Assembly (NCBI GenBank): GCA_019096195.1
Contig: JAGTXK010000139.1
Coordinates: 372,001 to 436,000, forward strand
DNA: 64,000 nucleotides
Origin: Boletus sp. NGJ
Taxonomy: Eukaryota > Basidiomycota > Agaricomycetes > Boletales > Boletaceae
Direction: 5' to 3'
A program made the position numbers and the translations under genes. Below are positions 46,077-56,700 of this stretch, one piece after another; position 1 is the first letter of the stretch, and every line of letters starts with the position of its first letter. The notes beneath the pieces were generated by a model. It made no database searches and had not been told where the DNA came from. It worked only from the letters and a program-made list of their open reading frames with translations.

Positions 46077-48343
46077 ATGAGGACGCCTCAAACTCTCGAC
46101 GTCCTCACACAGCCAGTCCCCTCTGCCCCTTCCTTGTCTCCCTCCATCGCCAGTTCGTCACTCGATGTATGCGCCAGCCTCCTGACCACCACCCTGGATG
46201 GTCGCACCGAAGGTTTCTCTCCCCTCTTCACTTCTGCATTGCTCCTCACCGCTAACTTCCAAGCGCTTGTGCTGAGCATCGGAAATCCTATCACCATTGG
46301 CAGAAATCCAAAACTCTGGTTTGTATCCATAATCCTTCCTCATCCATCCACCGACCATCACCAACAGCTCCTATGTCATCCCCGATATTGTCGTTTCTAG
46401 TCTACATTGCAAGATATATGCGCAAGTCCAGATCTCTTATTGTTCCTCTCCACCGCTCACCTCTGTCACTCAGCGTTCGCTCCGGTGCGGGAGGAATTAT
46501 CATATCGTGCCAGGTAATTGTCGCTCCCGTGCCCTCGGCCTGTTCTATCCATACCCTCCAGGACTTGTCTACCAATGGCGTAGTGATAAACGGGCATAAA
46601 ATCCGCAAGACATCTTCTATCCTCATGCATGGAGATACGCTTAAGATCCCAGCCTCACAAGGCGAGTTACCTACCGTTATCTTTCCGCTGCTGAACCCAA
46701 CATTTTCCTATCCAGCATTTCAATGCGTCCTAAACTCAAGGCATCTGCCTGCTACGCGACAACATACTGTCTCTTCTCAACACCACGCTTTCAAAGTATG
46801 CCATGACAGAGACTCGAACCTTCCTGACCATTCATCCAGGATTTGGGTCGGTATCGTATCACCTCGCACTGTCTTGGTACAGGCAGCTATGCATCTGTCC
46901 ATCTTGCTCTCGATACATCCGCACATCGTCAGGTAGCATGCAAGATCATCCGGAGAAAAGGAGGCAACGACTTGAAAAAAGAGATGAAGGAGGCTACTCT
47001 TTTGACATCTCTCCATCACGTACGCGTTCCCATTCCCTCCACAATACTACACCGTTAAATCCAACTCCAGCCAAACATTAACAGAGTTTATGCTTTCGAT
47101 TATGATTCACAATTTCTCTACATCATGCTGCAGCTGTCAACGGGCGGTGATCTGTTCACCTACATTACGAGTCATCCACGACGCAGACTATGCGAAGGTG
47201 AAGCAAAATACATCACATTCCAGATGTTCAGGGGGCTGCAATATTTGCATGATAGAATGATTTCGCATCGCGGTAAGCTTGCTCTAACATCTAGCCATTT
47301 CCACACTGCTGGTGATGGTACGCAGACTTCAAATCATTGACGCATGCCAATCGTAGATTTGAAGGTCAATAACGCTTTTCATTTCCCTATAACACATACC
47401 GATGTCACTGACAACCTCATTTCCTCATTTCCAATTGCTGTTCGGTGGTTTCCTCTTTCCCCCGTTGCCTCCGTTCTTCATATGTGTTCACCCCAATGCC
47501 TGCCCCCTGACTCAGCCCGAGAACATCCTGTTACACTCCCCCGGTCCTTACCCTCGCATCCAGATTGCTGACTTTGGTCTTGCCCGTCCGAGAGCCTATG
47601 AAGAAACGCTCCATGTTTGCGGTACTATCTCGTATCTCCCTCCAGAAGGTGTACGCGCATTGGAAAACAAAAACTTGGGCTACGTGGGAATGCCAGCGGA
47701 TTGCTGGAGTGCAGGAATCGTCATCTTTGCAATGCTGACGTGCGCCTTTTTTTTTTTTTTTTTTTTTTTTGGGAAAACAATGCCTTGCATGGGACCTATC
47801 CCTGCTGACTTTCGATCTCCCTTGACGCCGTCCTGGAGCTGATGCGTGAAATTTGACCTTGTAGGGGCAGTCATCCGTTTGATTACAGCGACCCGAGGGA
47901 CATGCGTGACGACGATATCATCTCGAATGCACAGGATAGCAAAATCAAAGATAGCGGGGATCTTATGGGATTCTCGCAGCGCTCTTACATCCAAGATGAA
48001 CTGACGAAACAACGCATCCTTGACGGAACGGTCTATTTTTGCGAATCTGTCTGGGCTTCGTTAAGGAACGGTACGTGTACTGCATGTGCCTAAATCCTAT
48101 CTCTGCGTGACAACAGGCAGTCCTTCTGCCTGTGACCGATGTATACATCGATGCATACTCTCTCTGGTGCTGACCTTGACCCACACCATTACCACAGCGA
48201 AAAATCTCGTGATCCACCTCCTCATACCTGATCCGAAAAAACGAGCCACAGTATACGCAGCTCTCAAGAGCTTCTGGATCACCTCAGACCTCGCAGACCT
48301 CGAGCGGGCGTACCGCGAACGAATTCGCTCAATCGCCTCATGA
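46077..48343 (+). CDS. Rad53/Cds1 (CHK2-type) checkpoint kinase
   Basis: DNA-damage and replication-stress effector kinase. N-terminal FHA domain: NPITIGRNPKL joined to CSYVIPDIVVSSLHCKIYA, VRSGAGGIIISCQ, DLSTNGVVINGHKI and MHGDTLKIPASQ joined to AFQCV. Kinase domain: GRYRITSHCLGTGSYASVHL, VACKII (ATP Lys), YIMLQLSTGGDLFTYI, HRDLKPENILL (catalytic Asp), IADFGLARP, CGTISYLPPEG and GMPADCWSAGIVIFAMLT, then HPFDYS, and a C-terminal lobe ending ERAYRERIRSIAS. Two GC-AG introns (46422-46473, 46662-46715) are needed to keep the FHA frame. An 8-nt microexon encodes the Asp-Leu-Lys of the catalytic loop. Only one FHA domain, as in Cds1/CHK2; budding-yeast Rad53 has two. Confidence 0.9.
46422..46473 (+). 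other. GC-AG intron in RAD53-like FHA domain
   Basis: 52 nt, donor TATGC|GCAAGTCC, acceptor CACTCAG. It joins LHCKIYA to VRSGAGGIII in frame. The nearby GT donor (CAA|GTCCAG) would shift the frame away from DLSTNG. Confidence 0.7.
46662..46715 (+). other. GC-AG intron at end of FHA domain
   Basis: 54 nt, donor CACAAG|GCGAGT, acceptor CTATCCAG. It joins KIPASQ to AFQCV and leaves the following exon in phase with the kinase domain (FK|DLGRYRIT). Confidence 0.7.
47357..47364 (+). other. 8-nt microexon in the kinase catalytic loop
   Basis: ATTTGAAG, flanked by an 84-nt intron (47273-47356) and a 151-nt intron (47365-47515). Together with the G ending the previous exon it encodes Asp-Leu-Lys, completing His-Arg-Asp-Leu-Lys-Pro-Glu-Asn. 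Confidence 0.82.
47748..47770 (+). repeat. T23 homopolymer in an intron
   Basis: A run of 23 T residues seven bases after the donor of the 124-nt intron 47741-47864 in the kinase gene. Being intronic, length changes would not shift the reading frame. Confidence 0.9.
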
Positions 48344-48601
48344 CGTCGTCGACCTGTTTACGGACGCTTTCCTTCGTCCTCTAGATTCACCTCCGACTTC
48401 GATATCTGATTTCGTTGTGGCTGCGAAGCATATTCATTTCCGATGATGCATGGGTTGTTTCACACCACGCCCTCGCCTCGCTCGCTTTGTACCGTAAGTA
48501 GCAGCCTGATGCTTAATTAGATTGTGTCCTCGACTCTCGAGTATCGCGAATCAACTATTTTGTACAACAATCTGTAAGGTCTACTACCTCTTCACCGGTT
48601 A

Positions 48602-49930
48602 CTATGCTTTCAAGAAGTTGGCATGGACTATTGACGATAACCAGTTAAGTCACACCTCCCACATACTAACGAAACACTTACAATGAATGTGATCTGATGC
48701 AAATGACGAGATCTATATGTTGTCAATTCAATAATCCACGAGATGCCAAAAATACACACAAAATAATAGCTGTGATCATACCCTTCATGACACCTCACCC
48801 GAACCTGAACCTCGTCGTGTCCGGCATCGCGTGCAGCCTTGAGAAATGCCTCAGGATGGAGTTGGTGGAGGAAATTATCCGCGGTCCCCTGGAAGCACCG
48901 TCAGCATATTAATACCCTGGTCCGCAGTGGGTACACCTCCCCGATGCGGGCACAGAAAAGATGCACACATAATCAATGAGGACATTGATCGCTCCCTTCA
49001 CCCTTCCCACAAGGATACTCGCATCATAATTCGTCTTCCCTTCTTCCACTCCACCCGCGAGGTACCCCCCGAATGCCTTTTGACCCCACGGGACAGCGGA
49101 TGGCTCACAAATAGGGGAGAAAGCGGAGCACGAACGATACTGCTTTGTACCTGCAATCAAGGAGTTGAGATAGATGGTAAGCGCGCCATGACCACCCATA
49201 GAGTGACCAAAGATGGACTGGCGAGAAAAGTCCTGACGGCAACTCTAGTGAGTCTTTGAATCGATCGGAAGTCAGACAGGCGACATACGATAGGAATCTC
49301 TGCAGCCTCTATGACCTCTGGTAGTTCCTTTGTGACGTGGTCTAGCATGTTGTAATGCTTTGCCCACTTGGATCTGGTGGCATTTAGGTAGAATCCAGCG
49401 CCTGTTATGGCATGGCCTAATCAGCGAGCTTAAGACTCCTTGACATGGTCATCGGACTTACCGACTCCAAAATCCCAAGTGGCGGCTTCATCCTCTATTC
49501 CAGCTCCCCGAGGTGACGTATCAGGAAAGAGGATAGCGATACCTTCTGTTGCTGCATCACGCATGAATGCACCCTTCTGCGCACTATAGAAGATTAGAAA
49601 GAATGTGCCATATCACAACTACAAGTTTATCGACTGCCGGAGATCCAAGGCTCACCCATTGTCTTCTGTGCATGTCAGGCCAGCCAGGTAAACCAGGATG
49701 GGAACCTTCCCGTGGGCTGCATTTGCGGGGAGGAAAAGGTTGAACTGTGCATCTAGGTCACCAAGGACAGTGGACTAGCGACGTGTGATGATGGGATGTT
49801 CGAATACAGGTTAGCGATCGATCCCACAGGAGCATGGAATGCTCAGCTAGCAGCTCACCTTGAACTTGTATTTTGTCAGTGTCCCCTCGTAATGCTTGTT
49901 TGAAGATACTTTCTCGAGTGTGATTGCCAT
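48602..49930 (-). CDS. S-formylglutathione hydrolase (esterase D type)
   Basis: Hydrolyses S-formylglutathione to formate and glutathione in formaldehyde detoxification; alpha/beta hydrolase. The start MAITLEKVSSNKHYEGTLTK at 49930 leads through an intron to TVLGDLDAQFNLFLPANA and VPILVYLAGLTCTEDNGAQK. Then GIAILFPDTSPRGAGIE, GAGFYLNATRSKWAKHYNML, the nucleophile elbow FGHSMGGHGALT, AFSPICEPSAVPWGQKAFGG and the acidic residue region VLIDYGTADNF. The histidine lies in CHEGYDHSYYF, and the last exon gives HIHFHANFLKA. All triad residues (Ser, Asp, His) are present. About seven short introns. The adjacent lipase gene lies upstream on the same strand. Confidence 0.95.
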
Positions 49931-50166
49931 TCGATAGTCTGTTATGAGGAGTGGGACTGGTGCACAGCAAGTTGAGTGCTACCTATCGGTTTCTCTCATG
50001 CCCATCGACGCTAGAATAAGAATATCAATCAATCCTGAGGAAAACCGGACCGCATATATCCGGCAGATGGTGAAACGCCCAGCATAAAGTTCGTCCACCA
50101 GTGATTAATGGTCGCTCTAAGGTAGTAGCTATGTTACTTTGACTGTTGGGTGGACGACTGAACCTG

Positions 50167-52424
50167 TCACTGGCGAGGCAAGGACGGACAAGATGTCTCT
50201 CGTGATCTTGCTTGTGACTGAGTGCGAGGTTCGGGAGGAGGAACAGCTGACAGATTTGCATCCTGCGAGTTGGCAGCCGTCCGCCTGACTTGCACAGACC
50301 CTGGGACAGAGATGCATTCTTGGTCCATGTCTTTTTCAAGGCTGTCTCCCCGCAATGCCATATCCCTGTCTAGGGGGCCTTCACTCTCGGCAGCAACAGG
50401 AGCGCGACGCCGCCCTTGCGCCTTCAATACCTCCACTCTTGCCTCAGGACTGGATCGGGAAGATGGAAGTGAAGGCGTTGACCGTAGTATTTCCTCCATC
50501 CTCCATCTTTCCTTATCCGAGGCAGTGCGCCGTATAGTATCCGCGCTACCCGCCTCGTCGGATGCAGATTCCTCAGGCACCTCCATCGCTCTCTTCTTCC
50601 TCTCTTCCTTGCCTTCCCGGCCAACCCATCGTCCATCAACAACGTATCCTTCATCCTCTTCCACGCCTGCCAACAAATCTGCGACACCCCCGTAAAACCT
50701 TTCCGCGCTAAATCCCACGTCTTTTCCCCGGATGAAAGCATGCATATCTTTGAAACCTGATCATCGAGTTGAATATCAACGCGTAATTGAGAGACGAGTC
50801 ATCGAGAGAAGGTGAGGACACCAACCTGCAAGACTGGTAAGATTGCCTGCAAGCCCACCTGTCCAACCCACCAAGTCGAGATGGTTCACATTGCGCAGCG
50901 TACCAAGATACGTGCCCCACTGTGCTGACTGTACGGATACCAAGCCATCGTTCGATCCTTCTTGTGCTGCTATAATGGAGTGTGGATACCTACGAGGGAT
51001 AATAAGCGATGTCCGTGTGTTTCCAAGGCGGCGACGGGCTAAACTCACTTCCATGTATCGATTAATCCAGGTTCATACTCTGCTCCCCAACTAAAGTACC
51101 GTACACCTTCTACATCCGGCGTACCGTCATTAAACTCCACCATTGCCTCCCTGGTGAGACACTCGAATGCCTTGCCATCGCCGCCACCATTTGGGAGCAA
51201 CTCGAGGAGAGCAAGGACTGCAGGAAGGTGAGTAGAGGCCAGGGAAAGGAAGTGGGATGCAAAGGAAGAACCGCGATGGGGTGTGGCAATTGTGGTCAAG
51301 CTGAGGACGCGGAAGGTGCGTTGGGTGAGGTGGGTAATGAGATAACGACAATCGATGCCACCCTAATGCACGAGTGAGATGATGAAACATTTGGCGGCGA
51401 AAACCGTACCATGCTATGGCCTATTAGGTGTACATCTCGACCGGGATATGTTTCTGATATCTTCTTTTCGAGCACCTTTGCACGATTGACTGGTGAAGAA
51501 GTCGCGGGGACACGGGTGATGAGGACCTCGCAGCCATTGGCCTCAAGAACCTCCTTGATTCCCCGCCAATGAGAAACCTGTAGGGGTGCTATGGCAGGCC
51601 CAATCGTGACAGAGTCAAATCCCAGAAGACCATGGCAGAAAACGAGAGGGGCATTTGGTGCGCGGACTAGGAGATCGGAGTCTGCCAATTACTGGATGAT
51701 ACGCAATATAAGACGACGTACATTTCTTTGGGAAATCACCATCGAGGAAATCAGATCCGTTCAGTGCACTTGTTACACACTCTCTTCCGGTATCAGAGTC
51801 TGACGGGAACCACCATCTACGCAGAGAAGGGGAGGGGGGAATTTGTGGGACTGCGGAAGTGTGTATCGAGCGGAGGGTGTCGAGAGACGAGCGTGTAGGT
51901 GACACAGTGGCAGCACACGAGAGTGAGGGGGAAAGGGTGAGAGTGACAGAGGAGTCCGAAGTGGTCGGGGGAGTTGCAGAAGGAGATGTGTATCGAAGAC
52001 TAGATATTAGAGGTGGTGGTCTTGAGAGGGGATGCGAGTGCGAGTGCGAGGAAGCGAGTCTGGCAGGGGGAGGTGGAGAGGGCAAAATGCTGTCGGTGAG
52101 AGCCTCATGGAGTGCGTTTAGCATCGGTGAGGAAGAGCGGGAAGAGGGCGAGGACGGGGAAGATGGTGAGGAGGCCAATGAGCGGGAGCGGGTGTGCACC
52201 TGGGAGGGAGGGCGCGAGGGAGAGGGGAAACGCAGGAGAGGTGCAGTGGGTGATGGCGAAGACGAGTGATGCATCTGGCGGGTGAGACTGCGCGTCCTCG
52301 AATGGTGGCCAAGCCCAAGACCAATGCTGGTCTTTATGTTGTGCTGCAGGACCGGGAGCGAGTCGGCGAGGCGCAGTGAGTTGAACGCGTTGGGCATCGT
52401 GCGGGACGGTGACGAGCCCTCCAT
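50167..52424 (-). CDS. Triacylglycerol lipase, TGL2-like alpha/beta hydrolase
   Basis: The core resembles bacterial-type lipases and yeast mitochondrial Tgl2: LVFCHGLLGFDSVTIGPAI (oxyanion region), the nucleophile elbow DVHLIGHSMGGIDCRYLITH, TTIATPHRGSSFASHFL, and the catalytic histidine in LRNVNHLDLVGWTGG. An acidic residue lies in EGSNDGLVSVQSAQWG. The N-terminal exon adds about 240 Ser/Pro/His-rich residues starting MEGSSPSRTMPNAFNSLRLA, possibly an organellar presequence. The C-terminal tail of about 190 residues is charged and disordered (RKKRAMEVPEESASDEAG). Introns lie near 51,675-51,745, 51,360-51,410, 50,990-51,050 and 50,750-50,830. Substrate is inferred from the family only. It starts 60 bp from the divergent LYR gene. 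Confidence 0.85.
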
Positions 52425-52484
52425 CGTCGACAGTGGCGGTGTACTGGCAGTTATTTCCCTGAGTCAACCGAGTCAAGTACTGGC
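52425..52484. promoter_or_regulatory. 60-bp bidirectional promoter lipase / LYR gene
   Basis: 60 bp between opposed ATGs at 52424 (minus) and 52485 (plus). It includes two copies of AGTCAA around 52,462-52,475. Confidence 0.5.
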
Positions 52485-53636
52485 ATGATAAACTCGTCAA
52501 GTCAACACATTTTCTCGTTATATCGCACCTATCTTCGTCAAGTCAGAGCACTTCCACATATTTACCTCCGGTGTGCGCCCTTGCCACACCTGCCTACCAA
52601 TATCTGATGCCCAGCAGTCATTTTTTCAGTATCAAGGGCGCAGATGACTTCCGTTCGATACTGAAAACTAAGTCGATCGAACTTTGCAGGAAAAAGCTCA
52701 AGAGGGTATCAAAGGTGAGCGCTGTTGCGTTTTTCGCAAGTTCATCCGCCTAATTTGCATCTTGGCGCAGGACTTGCAACGGCTGCAAGCTGCTAATGGA
52801 GGAGATTCCACCGCTTTCGATCGCATGCTTGACATTGCTTATGGAAGGGTAGGCAAGTTACGTCGGGAACTGATAGAGGTATGAATGCCGACTCCCATGT
52901 CCACTTCCTCGAGCCTCACCATGTTCACTAGCCTTTACTCTCGGATCCGAATGTTCCGTTCCCCACCTCAACAAACCCGCGGAAGGTGAACATGCGTCCA
53001 CCTGCTTACTCTCCGGAACTCGCCGCTCTCCTCACTTCAGGCATTTCGCGCACCACAAGGGCGTTGCAAAAACATCACCTTGTTTTCCCCCCGGGGATGT
53101 CGCGACGTACAACATCGAATTTTGAAGGCACAGTGCTTTTGGGACCACTAAGCAGGCGTCGCGAATACAACATCCGGTGGCGTTTCTTCAGAAGCGAATG
53201 GAAGAAGGTGTACCCTCCTCTTCAAGTATCGCTGCAGCGTCCCGCAAATCAATCCAACATGCACGTTTTCTCGAATCATCCACTCAATTTTGGTTTCCAG
53301 AATACTATCACCCTCCAGGAATTGCTTGCGTTAGCGGGATCTCCTTCAAGGCTACAACTAATCCAGGAAACGTCTGACACAAATCTGTTTGATGGAAATT
53401 TACCAGTTCGATGGCTTCGACGGCGATATCAGGCCCTTCTGGGTAGGGTCCCGCTTCTGATACCTCGACCCTTGCCACAACACAACTCCAAACGTACCTA
53501 TGATGTTCAACTGGCAGACAACGCGATAACCGCCTCCAGACCGCATTCATCGCGACTCCGTGTCGCGGATGCACAAGACGTTACATGGATAAATGATGTT
53601 CACCTCACACTTCAATCTGGAGGACGTCGCGGATAA
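52485..53636 (+). CDS. LYR-motif protein, Cup1-like
   Basis: The first exon, too short to show as a separate ORF, reads MINSSSQHIFSLYRTYLRQV then RALPHIYLR. This is a clear Leu-Tyr-Arg motif in a helix, typical of small mitochondrial proteins that pair with acyl carrier protein or Fe-S assembly factors. A 45-nt intron follows, then SHFFSIKGADDFRSILKTKS, KKLKRVSKDLQRLQAANGGD and FDRMLDIAYGRVGKLRRELI, which fit the helical layout of the fungal Cup1-like LYR group. The C-terminal part (PPAYSPELAALLTSG, then LGPLSRRREYNIRWRFFRSE and KKVYPPLQV) also resembles that group. The last about 140 residues are not recognised and the exon ends there are uncertain. Confidence 0.72.
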
Positions 53637-53733
53637 TTCGATATGTCTTCCTTTCGCTCGTTTACACACCTACAAGTTCATACACACTCAACTTGTTCCC
53701 GGCGAGAGTCATAAATATGATCAGTTAGATACG

Positions 53734-56700
53734 TCAAGGATTTGATTCAGCGCTCTCTAGCTCTAGCCCATGCAGGTCGATGCTATACATGCCATAGTCG
53801 CGGTCCGTAGCCCTGGATGCTGCAGAGTCACCAAAGCTCTGATCCACGCCACACTGAAGGTTCAGGATAACCTTGTACTCGTCAAAGGAAAATATTTTGT
53901 TTGTGCGGACGCTATCAAGCAAACCCTGCAAGATCTCAAGTAATTAGGATCAGGCACAACTTAGCGAATAAATACATACTTGAGGTCCCAGCGAGAAGAG
54001 TGTGTAGTATTGTCTAGCCCTTTCAAATTCCGCAAACTGTTCTCCATCACCGATGGTACGAATACTTTGTTGGAGTGCTCGGATGTTTCGATTGACTTTC
54101 TTCATGCCAAAGTCATTTGCCACGCGTATTTGGCGAGCGTTGTTGACCAGCAGTCGTTCTACCAGGTCTTCCAGGCCGAAGAATACGAAACTGCGTGACT
54201 GCGGTTAGTTACGGGTAGTCATTAGGATACGAAAGCTTAGCAGACTTTTGCTCCTTTTTGAGCAATGTTGTAGACGTGAATTCGTCAAAATCGCTAAGCT
54301 CCGAGTTCAGATCAACAATGTATGGATCCGGCTCTCCAACTTCATGGTCAATTTGGTAGTTTCCCTGAATTCATAATGTTAATAGGCGCATTCATTGCAT
54401 ATCGACACCTACATGGCGAAATGCTGCATCGAGATAGTAGATGGCCCTACAGCGAACTTCTATCCTGATGGTATGTAGGATAATTTCGGCCAATTGTGTA
54501 TACGTCTTCAACAATGCACCAAAGCGCCTGAATTGATGTAATTAGTAAAGATGTGGCCTTCGAGGGAAGACACCTACAATGCCATCTCATGAGATAGGGG
54601 CAAAATGAGTTGATTGTCTTTAGAAGTGTCATGTAGGAAAGGGAAATGCGGCCAAGATGTTTGTGACGAGAATGCGGACACAGGATCCATGCGCGAAAAG
54701 GTCGACGTAGGTGAAAGTGCACCCTCTGGAGAAGATTTTAAAGCATTTAGTTCCTGCGTGAACCAGGCCTGGGAAAGCGTACATCAGAGAGCAGCGGGCG
54801 AGTTCAATAGACTGGCCCACATACAATACTTCGATAGAGGCTGCATAACGCAGAGATATTGCGGACCGAGGGGTTAAGATCACATTTATCCACAGAGCAC
54901 TGGGTCAGGTAACCCATTTCTAGATGACTCTCCTGTCTGCATAACTGTTGCTTGATCACACAATCCTAGTTGCGAGAATGAATTTAGTCTATGTCGCGAC
55001 GTGGTTCAAACTGACCTCTGCCACAAAAAGCTCAGATAAACAAGGGCTTAACTCAGATTTCTGTGCCCATTGAGCAGCAAGTGATGACGATGAAGGGCTT
55101 TCAATTCCACCGTTTGACACGAGAGCCTGGAAACGATGGCTGCATCGCTGATAGAATTGGATGATAACACCAACGATAAGTCTCGAGTAATTTTCACGAT
55201 GGAATGGTGTCGTGCGAAGCATTGCGCACAGTGAATTGATTAGGGCAATCAGCTGCGTAGCCGCCTACGGAGAGCTCAATGAAAACCAAGGTTTTCAAGT
55301 GGACAACGCACCTTGAGAATGGGCCGGGGACTGAAGCGGGTTGACAAGATATCAGGCTGAAATGCGTCAGGAGCTGTATGTGGTCAATCCACAAATCAGA
55401 TGTTGCTATACCGAATGTGCGCACCAGAAACTGCATGATGGAACAACAAAGATATCTTCTCCTCTAGTTGTGGCAAATACACCTTGAGAACGAAATCATC
55501 CAACACTTCACTTGCGGATCGTGCGCTCTCCAGGCCATCAGGTAGTACGTTTGTGACTCTACCCAAAAACGCGAGGGTCGGCTGGAACAAAACACTAACA
55601 TGGAATGCGTCTGGTTTGATGAGCAAACGATGGTGTTGCCCAGCACCAAGGACACGCTCATCAGAACCAAGAGAGGACAGAGCGCTCTGCACTGCATTCT
55701 CCGAGGAACTCTGAACGAGTCCCGGCATGGTATCTCGAAGGACTCGCATGAGTTCATCCTCGTGCCTCCGAAGGAATTTTCCTGTTGATTTAGTATCAGT
55801 GTCTGCAAATCGAAATATTCCCTGTAATCAATTGCATATTTAGCTGAGAGAACTGATCGTGGCACTAGACGAATACCTTGAGCCTGTCTCGTGTGAATCG
55901 CCCTTCACGAAGTGCCTCGTTGATGGAGGTGATTGGATTCCGACCCGTAGCGGCGCTTCGTTCCTCATCGATCAGATAATCGTTGAGCAGAGTTCGAACC
56001 TAAGCATCTGTTTTGTCAATGCTGACATCTTTGACGGCTTGGAAGCAAATGCACCTCAGCCTGTATTGGCAACCACACATCGGCTATGGGAAAAAGAGTT
56101 CCTGGCTTGGCGCCAGAAGAGTCTTTAAAATCTCGTCTCTGAAAGTGGATCACTGACGTTCAAAAATTGGTCAAGTCTAGGCTCGGTCGCACTCACTGAT
56201 CCGATACGGTTGGCTACTTCGAAGACTACGCGTAGACCTTGGGTTACGGCATCCAGTTTGGAATAGATTGTCCAAAAGAGATCTTTCAGGATCTCCTGAT
56301 CGTGATGCTTCGAGGTCGACTCTAGCGCAGCGAGGCGAAGAGTAGACGCCGTTGTTGATGCGCCTCTACGAGCAAGAGCCGCATGGACTGAGCTAATTGT
56401 AGTGGATTCATCGGAAACAAAAATGTAACCCCCTTCCGATTTGGATCCAAAAGCGGCAGTTGTGAGAAGGGCTGAATTTCTCTTCGACTCTTCTGCGCGC
56501 TCTTCGACTTCTTCGACAGTGGACTCGACCAGTGAGAAAATCTCGCTTTGCAACCGTTGCACGACAGAATCAAGAGCGCTGCCCAGTTTGCCTAGAATAG
56601 CTAGAGATTCCAGAAGTGTCTCAATGTAAGCGAACGAATCTGCTTCGGGATTGACATTGGAGTGGCCAAGGTGTAGAGAACTGCTTGGCACAGCCAATAT

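Noticed and set aside
45797-46255. 152-codon plus-strand frame before the kinase
   Set aside because: Different frame from the FHA domain; overlaps the kinase first exon and has no similarity.
46662-46845. Frameshift between FHA and kinase domains
   Set aside because: With a GC donor at 46662 and a normal donor after FK the phases agree, so no frameshift is needed.
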